Shown: positions 19,498-28,006, counted from the first letter of the stretch. The stretch is 64,000 nt of DNA from Nocardioides luteus (GCF_000960475.2 NZ_JZDQ02000023.1:38656-102655); one strand, 5' to 3'. Notes: generated by a model not told the origin, from the letters alone. Program-made: numbers and translations.

Positions 19498-20325
19498 TCA
19501 AGACCAGGTGAGGGAGTTGCGGATCGGGCCGACCACGCGGACGATCCGGTCCGCTGCCTGCCGCAGAGCGGCGATGACCTCGGTTTCCCGCTCGGGGGTG
19601 AGCCGGGCGATCGGGATGGAGGCGCTGATCGCGTCGGAGACCGGGTCGTCGTAGTCCAGTGCCACCGCGATGCAGCGGAGCCCGAGGGTGTTCTCCTCGT
19701 TGTCGACGGCATAGCCGCGCCGGCGAGTGGCCTCGAGCTCGGTGGTCAGAGCGGCCCGGTCGACGAGCGTGTTCGGTGTGAGTGGAGCGAGCTCGTCCGG
19801 CACGTGGTCGGCGACCTCCTGCTTTGGGAGCGCGGCCAGCACAGCCTTGCCCAGCGAGGTGGAGTAGGCGGGGAGTCGGCGACCCACTCGGCTGTAGGGG
19901 CGCAGATACTGCGACGACTCGCGGGTGGCGAGGTAGACCACGTCGGTGCCGTCGAGGCGCCCGAAGTGGAACGTCTCGTCGAGCTGCTCGCGGAGCTCGA
20001 CGAGGAACGGCGTCACCTGTGGAAGGTAGGGATCGGTGTCGAGGTAGCTGGTGCCGGCCAGCAGGGCGCGGATGCCGATGCCATAGAGCGTGCCGGTCGC
20101 GTCGCTGCGTACCCAACCGTGCTTGGCGAGCGTGCGGAGGAGGGCGTGCAGGCTGCTTCGCGGGACCCCGAGCGCTTCGCTCAGTTCCCGCAGCCGCACC
20201 GGTCGGTTCTGACGGGCGGCGAGGAACTCGAGGATCTCGACCGTGCGGGCGGCCGACTTCACCTCCCGGACCCCTCCGGTGGGTGTCGTGACGGCGCCCG
20301 TCTCGGGCGCGGCGGCGTCGTTCAT
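19498..20325 (-). CDS. IclR-family transcriptional regulator
   Basis: Regulator of 275 aa with an N-terminal winged helix-turn-helix (VRLRELSEALGVPRSSLHALLRTL) and a C-terminal GAF-like effector domain (TSLGKAVLAAL, YAVDNEENTLGLRCIAVAL, both family hallmarks). IclR proteins commonly sense small catabolic acids. A palindrome upstream of its own start (20357-20372) recurs at the ABC-operon promoter and upstream of the nearby dehydrogenase, so it probably controls all three. Effector unknown; a hydroxy or sugar acid would fit the gene set. Confidence 0.92.
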   Translation of the reverse strand: MNDAAAPETGAVTTPTGGVREVKSAARTVEILEFLAARQNRPVRLRELSEALGVPRSSLHALLRTLAKHGWVRSDATGTLYGIGIRALLAGTSYLDTDPYLPQVTPFLVELREQLDETFHFGRLDGTDVVYLATRESSQYLRPYSRVGRRLPAYSTSLGKAVLAALPKQEVADHVPDELAPLTPNTLVDRAALTTELEATRRRGYAVDNEENTLGLRCIAVALDYDDPVSDAISASIPIARLTPERETEVIAALRQAADRIVRVVGPIRNSLTWS

Positions 20326-20356
20326 GTGCGCAGGGTAATGCGCCGATTGGATGCCC

Positions 20357-20372
20357 GTCCACGTATGCAGAC
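20357..20372. promoter_or_regulatory. Predicted IclR operator (autoregulation)
   Basis: GTCCACGTATGCAGAC is the third near-copy of the palindrome seen at 12206-12221 and 19464-19481. It lies about 32 nt upstream of the IclR start, in the 68-nt gap behind the hydrolase gene. Confidence 0.6.
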
Positions 20373-20393
20373 GGTGCGGCGGGGGGTTGCTGT

Positions 20394-21338
20394 CTACTCG
20401 CTCCGCACGTGGGTCGTCTCCTCATCGGGATCCTGCTCGGGACCGGTGCGCAGCCGCTTCTGCCACGTCTCCTGGTCCCAGGTGGCGGGTTCGGTGTTTC
20501 GGATGAACTGCTCGACCGTCATCACGAAGCGCCCGGGGTCGGACCGGAACGGGAAGTGGCCGGCGCCGTGGAAGACGTCGAGGGCTGCGTACGGCATCGC
20601 CAGCCGCGCCCGGCCGGCGTGCCGGAAGGGGACGACTCCGTCGCGGTCGCCCCAGATCATCAGCGTCGGGATGTTCTCGAGCAGGTAGCTGCGGTCGAGC
20701 ATCGTCACCACCTGGCCGTGCCAGTCGACCACGGAGCGCAGCGTCCGGGCGAAGGCCTGGCGGGAGCGGGCGTCGGGCAGTGCGTCGACGATCCTGGTCA
20801 GGTCCCTGGCGTCGACGCCGAGGTCGTGATCCAGGCGGCGTAGCAGCGCGAGGGCGGTGGACACCCCGGTCCGCGAGATCGGCAGCCGCAACAGCTTGAG
20901 CAGCTCCGGTGCCAACGGCAGCGTCGCCAGTCGGAGCCAGGTCGAGACACTCCGTCCGGAGCCGCCGTTGGAGACGAGCACGACCCGCTCGACCAGGTGC
21001 GGGTACTGGTAGGCGAGCTGCATCGCGACACCTCCTCCTAGCGAGTGGCCGACCAAGGTGACCCGCTCCACGTCCAGCACGGCCAGGAGATCGCGCATGC
21101 CGTTGGCGAACCCGCCGATCGAGTAGTCGGCTCGCGGCTTGTCGGAGTCGCCGTGCCCGAGGAGGTCGGGAGCGATGACGAGGTGGTTCTCGGCGAACAG
21201 GGGCAGCACGTCCTCCCACGTGCGCGAGCTGTCGCCGATCCCGTGGATGAACAGGATCGCGGAGCCCTCCCCGCCGATGCGGTACGCACGCCTGTAGCCG
21301 TGGATCACCCGCGACTGCTCCACGATCGCCCGCGTCAT
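20394..21338 (-). CDS. Alpha/beta hydrolase
   Basis: Serine hydrolase-fold protein of 314 aa. The nucleophile elbow is GHSLGG (Ser99), the oxyanion region is FIHGIGDSSRTW, the acid is in LMIWGDRDGVVP, and the histidine is in FHGAGHFPF. It resembles hydrolases of the 2-hydroxymuconate-semialdehyde hydrolase/haloperoxidase type, but no motif fixes the substrate. ATG at 21338 was chosen; a longer reading to 21557 includes low-complexity sequence and crosses the upstream terminator. It precedes the IclR gene on the same strand by 68 nt, and there is no evidence that they share a promoter. Confidence 0.85.
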   Translation of the reverse strand: MTRAIVEQSRVIHGYRRAYRIGGEGSAILFIHGIGDSSRTWEDVLPLFAENHLVIAPDLLGHGDSDKPRADYSIGGFANGMRDLLAVLDVERVTLVGHSLGGGVAMQLAYQYPHLVERVVLVSNGGSGRSVSTWLRLATLPLAPELLKLLRLPISRTGVSTALALLRRLDHDLGVDARDLTRIVDALPDARSRQAFARTLRSVVDWHGQVVTMLDRSYLLENIPTLMIWGDRDGVVPFRHAGRARLAMPYAALDVFHGAGHFPFRSDPGRFVMTVEQFIRNTEPATWDQETWQKRLRTGPEQDPDEETTHVRSE

Positions 21339-21423
21339 GGACGGCACGCTAGCCGCCGTGGGTTTCGAGCATGTTGCGGCCTCGCCGTGACGATGCAGTG
21401 ACGATGCCGCGACGATGCCCGAC

Positions 21424-21451
21424 GGGGCCGCCCGGCGAACCGGGCGGCCCC
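21424..21451 (-). terminator. Perfect 12-bp hairpin terminator of the secreted-protein gene
   Basis: GGGGCCGCCCGG (21424-21435), loop CGAA, CCGGGCGGCCCC (21440-21451). It lies 22 nt past the stop of the minus-strand secreted protein and separates it from the hydrolase gene. Confidence 0.8.
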
Positions 21452-21472
21452 GCGGATGGGGTGATGTGGGGA

Positions 21473-23188
21473 TCAGGGATCGACCACGATGGTGCAGGTG
21501 ATCGTCCGCGGTGACGGGTCGATCGCGATGCCCTTGTGGGTGATCGTCTTGTCCCAACCGGACGCCGTGGTGGTGTCCGCGGTGGTGCCGGTGTTCTCGC
21601 AGGTCATCGACGTCACGCTGGTCTCGCCCGAGCCACCGTCACGGACGTTGACCTGGATGTCGGCGAGCGGCGCGTTGGTGAACGTCGCGACCGCCGCTCC
21701 GGTCGGCTGGTTGTCGGTGCAGTTGGTCCCGCTGACCACGGTGACGGTCTGTGCGCCACCAGGGGCGTCGGCGTAGCCGGGAGGCGGCGACGTCTCCGTC
21801 ACGTCGTAGTCCCCGAGCGGAAGGCCCGATACGCAGACCTCGCCGACGTCGGAATCCTCGTCACCGGTGCCGTTGTCGGTCACGCTGGTGCCGTCGTAGG
21901 AGAAGACCGCTCCGGCGTTGCTGACCGCTCCACCCTTGGTGCTGTTCTTCAGGATCCTCAGGGCCCCGCGCTGGAGCTCGTTGGTGTAGGTGCAGTCGAG
22001 TACGTCGGTGTCGTTGTCGATCGCGAACGTCACGGTCGCGCCGTTGATGCTCGGTGTGACCCCGGTGCTGGCGTTGCAGTTCACGCTGACGAACTTCCAG
22101 TCGGACGGAATCACGTCCTCGGTAACGGTGTAGCCGCTGCCGAAGAGCACGGTCTTGCCGTAGTTCTTGACCCCGTCGTCCTTGAGCGTGAACGTGTTCG
22201 CCGAGGTGGGATCGGTGCCGAACGACTTGGTGTAGCCGAAGTCGGTGGTGTTCGGGTCCTCGTCCGGGAGCGTCTGCTTGCGGATGATCACCTGGCCACA
22301 GTTCTGCAGGTTGATCCCGACCGGTGCCACGAAGTCCTTCAGCTGGGAGGTGAAGGAGTCCGAGGACCGGCTCTTCAGCATCGCGCTGCCGAACGACGTG
22401 CACTTGTTGGGCTGGAACAGGAGCCGCAGGTCGATCTGCGCCTCGCCGAAGGTCCGTGCCTGCTTCTCCCCGGAGGCGATCAGCCCGTCGGAGGCCGCGG
22501 CCGGGATCGTCGAGGAGTTGATGGTGCCGGCCGCGCACGGAGCACCGCCACAGGTGGCGGAGGGGACGTCGAGGTCGGTGGTCGGACCCCAGGCGCTGCC
22601 GGTCCACCGGCGTGCGGTGATGTCGGCGCGGGATCCACCCTGGTCGATGGCGTACTCGATGAGCAGGTCACCGGTGGTGCGCACCACGTTCGGACCGGAG
22701 GCGCACTTGGTGCTGGACTGGTTGAACTCGAAGTCCATCAGCGTGGTGCCGCTCGGGTCGCTGACTCGGCTCCAGGCCAGGTTGAGGAACCCCGGGTGGC
22801 TGCCGCTGCCGGCCTCCCGGTAGACGTGGAAGCTCAACAGGTCGCTCTTGTTCGGCGGGATCGAGTCGGTCACCGCGGCGGGACAGGAGGTGTCCTCCTT
22901 GACGCCGCCGGCGTACGAGTCGTCGCCGGTGCCGTTGACCTTGTCGGTGGCGCGGATCTCGCTGACGTTCGCCCAGTCGAGCGAGGGTGATGGGTCGTCG
23001 ACCTTGAGGTTGGCGTCGACGTCGATCTCGAAGTTGCTGCCGGCGAGACTGGCCTCCGGGTGGGACGCCGAGGCGCCGGAAGAGACGAGTGCGGTGACGA
23101 CGAGGACGGTGGCGCTCAGCGCCGCCAACCTCTTGTAGAACCTCGGCTTGCTGGCGCGAGGCATGAGTGGGCTCGGTGTCGAGCGCAT
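21473..23188 (-). CDS. Secreted protein with prealbumin-like/CnaB-type domains
   Basis: A 571-aa exported protein. The N-terminus (after about MRSTPSPLMPRASKPRFYKR) has a hydrophobic segment LAALSATVLVVTALVSSGASA, typical of a signal peptide. Residues about 45-310 form a beta-rich region of unknown function with paired cysteines. Residues about 315-405 (VIIRKQTLPDEDPN ... CTYTNE) and 410-505 (GALRILKNSTKGG ... ATFTN) look like two tandem prealbumin-like repeats of the SpaA/CnaB kind; a third, partial one may follow. There is no LPXTG or transmembrane anchor at the C-terminus (ends TITCTIVVDP), so it is released or held by another partner. GAAAGGGG before the ATG supports the start. Role unknown; adhesin or surface layer is only a guess. 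Confidence 0.8.
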   Translation of the reverse strand: MRSTPSPLMPRASKPRFYKRLAALSATVLVVTALVSSGASASHPEASLAGSNFEIDVDANLKVDDPSPSLDWANVSEIRATDKVNGTGDDSYAGGVKEDTSCPAAVTDSIPPNKSDLLSFHVYREAGSGSHPGFLNLAWSRVSDPSGTTLMDFEFNQSSTKCASGPNVVRTTGDLLIEYAIDQGGSRADITARRWTGSAWGPTTDLDVPSATCGGAPCAAGTINSSTIPAAASDGLIASGEKQARTFGEAQIDLRLLFQPNKCTSFGSAMLKSRSSDSFTSQLKDFVAPVGINLQNCGQVIIRKQTLPDEDPNTTDFGYTKSFGTDPTSANTFTLKDDGVKNYGKTVLFGSGYTVTEDVIPSDWKFVSVNCNASTGVTPSINGATVTFAIDNDTDVLDCTYTNELQRGALRILKNSTKGGAVSNAGAVFSYDGTSVTDNGTGDEDSDVGEVCVSGLPLGDYDVTETSPPPGYADAPGGAQTVTVVSGTNCTDNQPTGAAVATFTNAPLADIQVNVRDGGSGETSVTSMTCENTGTTADTTTASGWDKTITHKGIAIDPSPRTITCTIVVDP

Positions 23189-23439
23189 AGCGTGTCCCCT
23201 TTCAGAGACCTCGCGGTCGCTGTCTACGTGGAAGGGCGGGTCCGCTCCCCGGCTGCGGGCTCCGTCGGCGCGTTCGGCTGCGGCCTGGACGGGTGTTGGC
23301 TCGAGGGGAGGGCATCGGTTCGGGGTCGATGCTCGCTCCTCGTCATTCGATCGTTATCCCGGCCGGGGTATGGGCGCATGCCGAAGATCGGGTAACTGAC
23401 GTACGGGTGGAATGACTCCCGACGCGCCCGGCTGAGGCG

Positions 23440-24333
23440 TCAGTCCGTCGTGGCGTGCAGCTGCGTCATCAGGCGTGCCCTGCCGCTGCGGTCGAGCCAG
23501 GTGGCGAAGTCCATGACTCCTGGGTGAGCCTTGCGTAGCGGGGCGAGGTCGCTGTCGTAGTAGGTGGCGTCGGCCCAGGTGAAGACCTTCGCGACCTCGG
23601 GGTCGTGCTGCCACAGGAGGTCGACCGGGATCTGGGAGTGGGGGACGGGAACTCCGGCCGCCGCACTGAGCGCTTCGGCAATCTCCGGTGCCGTGAGCCG
23701 GTCCCCGGTGATCTCGATGGCCTTGCCCAGGTAGGTGTCCGGGTCGGCGAAGGCGAGAGCGGCGAAGGCGCCGGTGTCGTCGATGGCGATGAGCTGCATG
23801 ACCAGGTCGTCGCGCCACGGGACGTTCAGCGAGCCGTTCTGGAAGAACCTCGCGGGGCTGGTGAAGTCCTCCATGAACCCGGCGGGACGCAGGATGGTGG
23901 CGGGAATGCCCAGTGCGCGGATGTGTTCCTCGATCTGCCACTTCTCGATCTGTCCCCAGCCCTGCTGCTGGTAGAAGCGATTCTGGCTCTCCGCGCCGCC
24001 GACGGAGGAGTACACCAGGTGTTCCACGCCGGCGGCCTTGGCGGCGTCCGCGACGTTGATGCCCTGGACCAGCTCGTTGTCGTTCGCGGACTGGACGCTG
24101 TAGAGCCCGTACGCGCCGCGCGCCGCCTCCACGACGGAGGCGCGGTCGTCCAGGTCGCCGCGGACGACGTCGACCCCGGCTGCGGCAAGCGCAGCGGCAG
24201 CCGGCGTGGTGTCGTCCCTGACGAGGGCGCGGACGTGCCAGCCGTCTGCGAGGAGGTGGCGGGCCGTCGCGCCGCCCTGGTTCCCGGTCGCGCCGGTGAC
24301 CAGGATCGTCTGGTCACGAAGGGGCTTGTTCAT
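23440..24333 (-). CDS. NmrA/HSCARG-type NAD(P)-binding protein
   Basis: Short-chain dehydrogenase-fold protein of 297 aa, of the NmrA-like/HSCARG (atypical SDR) group, with GATGNQGGATARHLL at the N-terminus binding the dinucleotide. Members sense redox state or act as NAD(P)H-binding regulators or oxidoreductases. The usual SDR catalytic YxxxK is not obvious, consistent with NmrA. ATG at 24333 has AGGAG 8 nt upstream; a longer reading to 24384 crosses the operator. It is divergent from a TetR gene, whose product probably represses it. Confidence 0.85.
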   Translation of the reverse strand: MNKPLRDQTILVTGATGNQGGATARHLLADGWHVRALVRDDTTPAAAALAAAGVDVVRGDLDDRASVVEAARGAYGLYSVQSANDNELVQGINVADAAKAAGVEHLVYSSVGGAESQNRFYQQQGWGQIEKWQIEEHIRALGIPATILRPAGFMEDFTSPARFFQNGSLNVPWRDDLVMQLIAIDDTGAFAALAFADPDTYLGKAIEITGDRLTAPEIAEALSAAAGVPVPHSQIPVDLLWQHDPEVAKVFTWADATYYDSDLAPLRKAHPGVMDFATWLDRSGRARLMTQLHATTD

Positions 24334-24370
24334 TTCTCGACTCCTGTCGGTAGGGGGTGGTGTGACGATA

Positions 24371-24393
24371 TGACGATTTTTCAAAATTCGTCA
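24371..24393. promoter_or_regulatory. TetR-type operator in the divergent promoter
   Basis: A 23-bp palindrome with TGACGA and TCGTCA ends and AT-rich inner arms; 10 of 11 pairs match around a central C. It lies between the NmrA-like gene (24333, minus) and the TetR gene (24443, plus), the usual place for a TetR operator. Confidence 0.75.
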
Positions 24394-24406
24394 ACTGTAA
24401 GTTCGT

Positions 24407-24436
24407 TTGACGGAATCTCGAATCCGGTCATACGGT
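24407..24436 (+). promoter_or_regulatory. Promoter of the TetR gene (probably leaderless transcript)
   Basis: TTGACG (24407-24412), 18 nt, TACGGT (24431-24436). The predicted transcription start falls at or next to the GTG at 24443, and no ribosome site is seen, which points to a leaderless mRNA as is common in actinobacteria. Confidence 0.55.
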
Positions 24437-24442
24437 CCTGAC

Positions 24443-25153
24443 GTGAGCGCCAGCACCGAACGACTCCGTGAGCCGCAGCAGCGAGCCGAACGGGCGGCGC
24501 GCATCCTCGACGTCGCGGCGGAGCTGCTGACGCGGCACGGCTACCGACGCGTGACCATGGACGACGTGGCCGGCGAGGCGGGGATCGGCAAAGGCACCGT
24601 CTACCTCCACTGGAAGACCCGCGAACAGCTGTTCGGTGCGGTCTTCGCGCGTGAAGTGCTCCGGGCGGCGGACGACGTTCGGCAGGCGCTCCAGCAGGAC
24701 CCGCGGGCCTGCCTGCTGCACGACTTCGCCCGTGTGTACTTCCTGGCGATCGTGGACCGTCCGCTGCTGAGCGGGCTGCTGCTGGGCGATCTGCATCTGC
24801 TCGGCAAGTTGACCAGCTCGCCCGACACGGCCCGCGACGAGCGGCATGCCGCGATGTTGCACGGCTACCTCGGGCTTCTCGCCGAGCATCGTCTGCTCCG
24901 CGACGACCTGGGTCTGGATGAGATCGGTGATGCCTACCAGGCGACGTTCGAAGGGTTCGTACGCGCCCAGGGTTCGAGCTCGACGGACGATCCGAAGCGG
25001 CGTGCCGACCTGCTCGCGCGCACGGTCCAGCGTGCCTTCGAGAACGAGCCGCCTCCGGACCTCCCGTTCCAGAGCCTCGCTGCCGCCACCGTCGCGCTGC
25101 TCGGCGACCTGATCGACGCCGACCGCACCGCAGCCGGTCTGCCCGAGAACTGA
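24443..25153 (+). CDS. TetR/AcrR-family regulator
   Basis: Regulator of 236 aa. The N-terminal helix-turn-helix is clear: ILDVAAELLTRHGYRRVTM then DVAGEAGIGKGTVYLHW. The C-terminal ligand domain has no recognised subfamily mark. I chose GTG at 24443; an ATG at 24407 overlaps the -35 box. Its operator is predicted at 24371-24393, so it should repress itself and the NmrA-like gene. The ligand is unknown. Confidence 0.9.
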   Translation: MSASTERLREPQQRAERAARILDVAAELLTRHGYRRVTMDDVAGEAGIGKGTVYLHWKTREQLFGAVFAREVLRAADDVRQALQQDPRACLLHDFARVYFLAIVDRPLLSGLLLGDLHLLGKLTSSPDTARDERHAAMLHGYLGLLAEHRLLRDDLGLDEIGDAYQATFEGFVRAQGSSSTDDPKRRADLLARTVQRAFENEPPPDLPFQSLAAATVALLGDLIDADRTAAGLPEN

Positions 25154-25318
25154 GCGCAGCCGGCCGGCGCGCCTCGGGTCACCTGCGCCTCTGCTCGCCG
25201 TCTTCGTCCGAGCGCACAGAAGGTCGCCTCGGGATTGGCGCGACGGCACTAACTCGGTGGGTGCCTCGGCGCCCAGACTCCTGGGGATCAGCCCACCGGA
25301 CCGAGGAGACGTGACACC

Positions 25319-25501
25319 GTGGAAGACGCACTCAGGACGATGCTCCCGCTGCTGGCCTTCATGTTCATCCCGATCTGGATCCCGATGATCGCCGCCGTGG
25401 TCGGCGCCGTCGCCGACCGGCTCGGCGCGCTGCGCGGGGCCGACCGGGGTGCGTTCTCGGCCGAGGCGTTCCGTGCCGAGCGAGCCCGGGACCGCGCCTG
25501 A
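25319..25501 (+). CDS. Small membrane protein, 60 aa
   Basis: Short ORF starting at GTG with GAGGAG 11 nt upstream. It carries one or two adjacent hydrophobic segments (MLPLLAFMFIPIWIPMIAAVVGAVA) followed by a charged, arginine-rich tail (ADRLGALRGADRG ... ERARDRA). I know no family for it. The antisense ORF at 25288-25560 is arginine/serine-rich and looks like a shadow. Confidence 0.5.
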   Translation: MEDALRTMLPLLAFMFIPIWIPMIAAVVGAVADRLGALRGADRGAFSAEAFRAERARDRA

Positions 25502-25640
25502 TCAAGGCGCGTCCGGCCAGCCCTTACCTGCCCGTTACCGGCGCTCAACGACTCGGTCATCGCGGCCGCGGATCATGGATACCGAGGAGCTTCCCCCGCC
25601 TTTGCCCGACCACGTGAAGGAGCCGGAGATGGCAGCTTAG

Positions 25641-26012
25641 GTGACCCGTCCTGCGAAGGGCGTCGATGTTCCGACCAGATTCCACCAGAGCCGCATGGCC
25701 CGGTTCATCCGGTGGGCCGATGACTACACCCTGTGGGCGTTCAACCCGCCTGCTGCGCTGGCGCCGGACGGGTCCCCGACGCGCCGGGCCCGTGCCGACC
25801 AGCCGGACGACCCGGTGGCGACCCTGCGTGAGCTCGAGGACCGACGTAGCAGGGTCGACAAGCATCTCGAGGACCTGCACGACGAGAGTGCGATGGCCGT
25901 GCGGATGCTGCGGCGTCGCGGCTGGTCGTTCGGGCGGATCGCGGCGGAGACCGGGATCCCCAACCAGCGCGTCGCCCAGCTCGCACGCAGCTCGCTGGGC
26001 GCCGGCAGGTGA
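25641..26012 (+). CDS. Small helix-turn-helix-containing protein, 123 aa
   Basis: Unknown protein with a charged central helix (TLRELEDRRSRVDKHLEDLH) and a C-terminal helix-turn-helix-like stretch (RRGWSFGRIAAETGIPNQRVAQLARS). This could be a DNA-binding protein of the kind often found scattered in actinobacterial genomes. GTG at 25641 has AAGGAG 17 nt upstream, which is far; ATG at 25695 is an alternative start. The stop is 22 bp from the convergent transporter gene. Confidence 0.55.
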   Translation: MTRPAKGVDVPTRFHQSRMARFIRWADDYTLWAFNPPAALAPDGSPTRRARADQPDDPVATLRELEDRRSRVDKHLEDLHDESAMAVRMLRRRGWSFGRIAAETGIPNQRVAQLARSSLGAGR

Positions 26013-26034
26013 ACGATCCGGCGGTGATCGCGGC

Positions 26035-27357
26035 TCAGCGAGCTGCGGTCACCGACGCGGCGTCCGCGGTCTTCGCGTCGGCGGCACCCCGGCCGAGCAG
26101 CGCTCGGGAGCAGACCAGCGAGATCACCGTGGTCACGACACCGAAGGCGACCGGTACCGCGATGCTGCCGGAGGTGTCCAGGAGCCACTGCAGGATCATC
26201 GGCGTGGTGCCGCACAGCGCCCCGGAGAGGCCGTACGTCACCGAGATCCCGGTGTAGCGGACCCTGGCCGGGAACGCCTGGGCGAGCATGCCGGCCATGA
26301 CGGCGTAGAACATCACGTCGGGGATCGTGGCCATCACCGCGCCGATCATCGCGAGGGTCCAGTTGCCCGTGCCCATCAGCACGAACATCAGCGCGAGCGC
26401 CGGCACCTCCAGGCCGAGCAGGACGGTGACGAGGGTGCGCGGGTTCCAGCGGGTGGCGAGCACGGCGCCGAACGGCTGCACGAAGAACTGCACGACGCTG
26501 GCGATCAGGATGATGGTGAGGAAGGAGTCCTTCCCGAAGCCCAGATGGGTGGTGGCCCAGGAGAGGGCGAAGGTGTCGCGGGCGTAGACGACCACGAAGA
26601 CGCACAGGATGCCGAAGACGCCGAGGGCCAGCTCACGGGAGTTGCTGCGGAACAGCTCGATCGCCGGGACGCGGACCACCTCGTTGCGCTCGTGGAGCTC
26701 CTTCATCGCCGGCGACTCCTCGAGGCTGAGCCTGATCACGAGCCCGACCACGACCAGCGCGGCGGAGGCCAGGAACGGCACCCGCCAGGCCCACTCGAGC
26801 AGTGCGTCGTCGGGAAGCAGGCCGGTCACGGCGAGGAAGCTGAGGGTGGCCAGGATCCGGCCGGCCGGCGAGCCCTGCTGGGCGAAGGCGCCGAAGAGGA
26901 AGCCGCGGTCGGCGCGGGTGTGCTCGGTCGCGATCAGCACCGCGCCGCCCCACTCACCGCCCACGGCGAGGCCCTGCAGCAGCCGGAGGATGATCAGCAG
27001 CACCGGCGCGGCGGCGCCGATGGCGGCGTACGTCGGGAGCAGACCGACGCCGACGGTCGTGATGCCCATGAGCAGCAGGGTCAGGATCAGGGAGCGCTTG
27101 CGGCCGATCCGGTCGCCGAGGTGGCCGAAGAGCACACCGCCGAGCGGCCGGGTCAGGAACCCGACGGCGAAGGTGGCGAACGAGAGCAGCGTCGCGACGG
27201 CCGGCTCGGCGTTGCTGAAGAACAGCGGCCCGAAGACCAGCGCGGACGCGGTGCCGTAGATGTAGAAGTCGTACCACTCGATCGTGGTGCCGACGAAGGC
27301 GGCGATGCCCGCTTTACGGGCCATCCGTTCGTCGGGGACGCGCGTTGACTGGGTCAT
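26035..27357 (-). CDS. MFS transporter, metabolite:H+ symporter (MHS) type
   Basis: Proton symporter of 440 aa with about 12 hydrophobic segments, of the MHS group that takes up shikimate, citrate, ketoglutarate or proline/betaine. Clear marks are GTTIEWYDFYIYG near the start, PLGGVLFGHLGDRIGRKRSL (the loop 2-3 motif), and RLLQGLAVGGEWGGA. GGAGGAG stands 8 nt before the ATG at 27357. The promoter carries a CRP/GlxR-type palindrome at 27406-27421. Substrate not decidable from sequence; the operon of CoA enzymes next door has its own MFS gene. Confidence 0.92.
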   Translation of the reverse strand: MTQSTRVPDERMARKAGIAAFVGTTIEWYDFYIYGTASALVFGPLFFSNAEPAVATLLSFATFAVGFLTRPLGGVLFGHLGDRIGRKRSLILTLLLMGITTVGVGLLPTYAAIGAAAPVLLIILRLLQGLAVGGEWGGAVLIATEHTRADRGFLFGAFAQQGSPAGRILATLSFLAVTGLLPDDALLEWAWRVPFLASAALVVVGLVIRLSLEESPAMKELHERNEVVRVPAIELFRSNSRELALGVFGILCVFVVVYARDTFALSWATTHLGFGKDSFLTIILIASVVQFFVQPFGAVLATRWNPRTLVTVLLGLEVPALALMFVLMGTGNWTLAMIGAVMATIPDVMFYAVMAGMLAQAFPARVRYTGISVTYGLSGALCGTTPMILQWLLDTSGSIAVPVAFGVVTTVISLVCSRALLGRGAADAKTADAASVTAAR

Positions 27358-27405
27358 GGGGACTGCTCCTCCGGGGGTTGTGTGTCGTCACGCACCGGAA
27401 TGCTG

Positions 27406-27421
27406 TGTGACCGCGTTCACA
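27406..27421. promoter_or_regulatory. CRP/GlxR-type binding site
   Basis: TGTGACCGCGTTCACA matches the TGTGA-N6-TCACA form bound by CRP/FNR-family regulators (GlxR/Cmr in actinobacteria). It lies 49-64 nt upstream of the MHS transporter start, on the minus-strand promoter side. Confidence 0.55.
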
Positions 27422-27505
27422 CTAAGAACCCGCGCCATTGCACGTCCAACACCAAATCTGGAGGGCATTGATATCGCTCGTGAGCCCAATGGTGCTGCGG
27501 GCATG

Positions 27506-27548
27506 CCGAGGCCGCCGACCTGCGGGAGGGGCGGGTCGGCGGCCTCGG
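27506..27548 (-). terminator. Terminator of the CoA-metabolism operon
   Basis: CCGAGGCCGCCGACC (27506-27520) pairs perfectly over 15 bp with GGTCGGCGGCCTCGG (27534-27548) around a 13-nt loop. It lies 7 nt past the stop of the MaoC gene, the last gene of the minus-strand ten-gene operon. Confidence 0.8.
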
Positions 27549-27554
27549 GAGACG

Positions 27555-28006
27555 TCAGGGGAGGACCAGCGTGATGCTCTCCGCGACGCAGACCGGTCGC
27601 TCGACGCCCTCCGCCTCGACGGTCCAGGCGACCACCACCTTTGTGCCGGCCGGGACCGGGCGTACCTCCTTGATCCGCGGCGTCGCCCGGATCTTCGCGC
27701 CGACCTTGACGGGCGCGGGGAAGCGCGCCTTCTCGAGGCCGTAGTTGAGCCGGGCCGAGCCGGCCTCGATGGTGTAGAGCTGGGTGGAGAAGGCCGGCAG
27801 CATCGACAGGGTGAGGTAGCCGTGGGCGATGGTGCCACCGAAGGACGAGGCCGTGGCGCGCTCGACGTCGACGTGGATCCACTGGTGGTCGCCGGTCAGC
27901 TCCGCGAAACGGTCCACGCGGTCCTGGGTGATCTGCACCCAGTCGGTGGTGCCGAGCTCCTCGCCGACGGCCGCCTCGATCGCCTCGACGGAGGTGAACG
28001 TACGCA

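Noticed and set aside
23189..23439. Hidden gene in the gap between secreted protein and NmrA-like gene
   Set aside because: Short open frames here lack ribosome sites and domain pattern; the gap most likely holds only the promoter of the secreted-protein gene.
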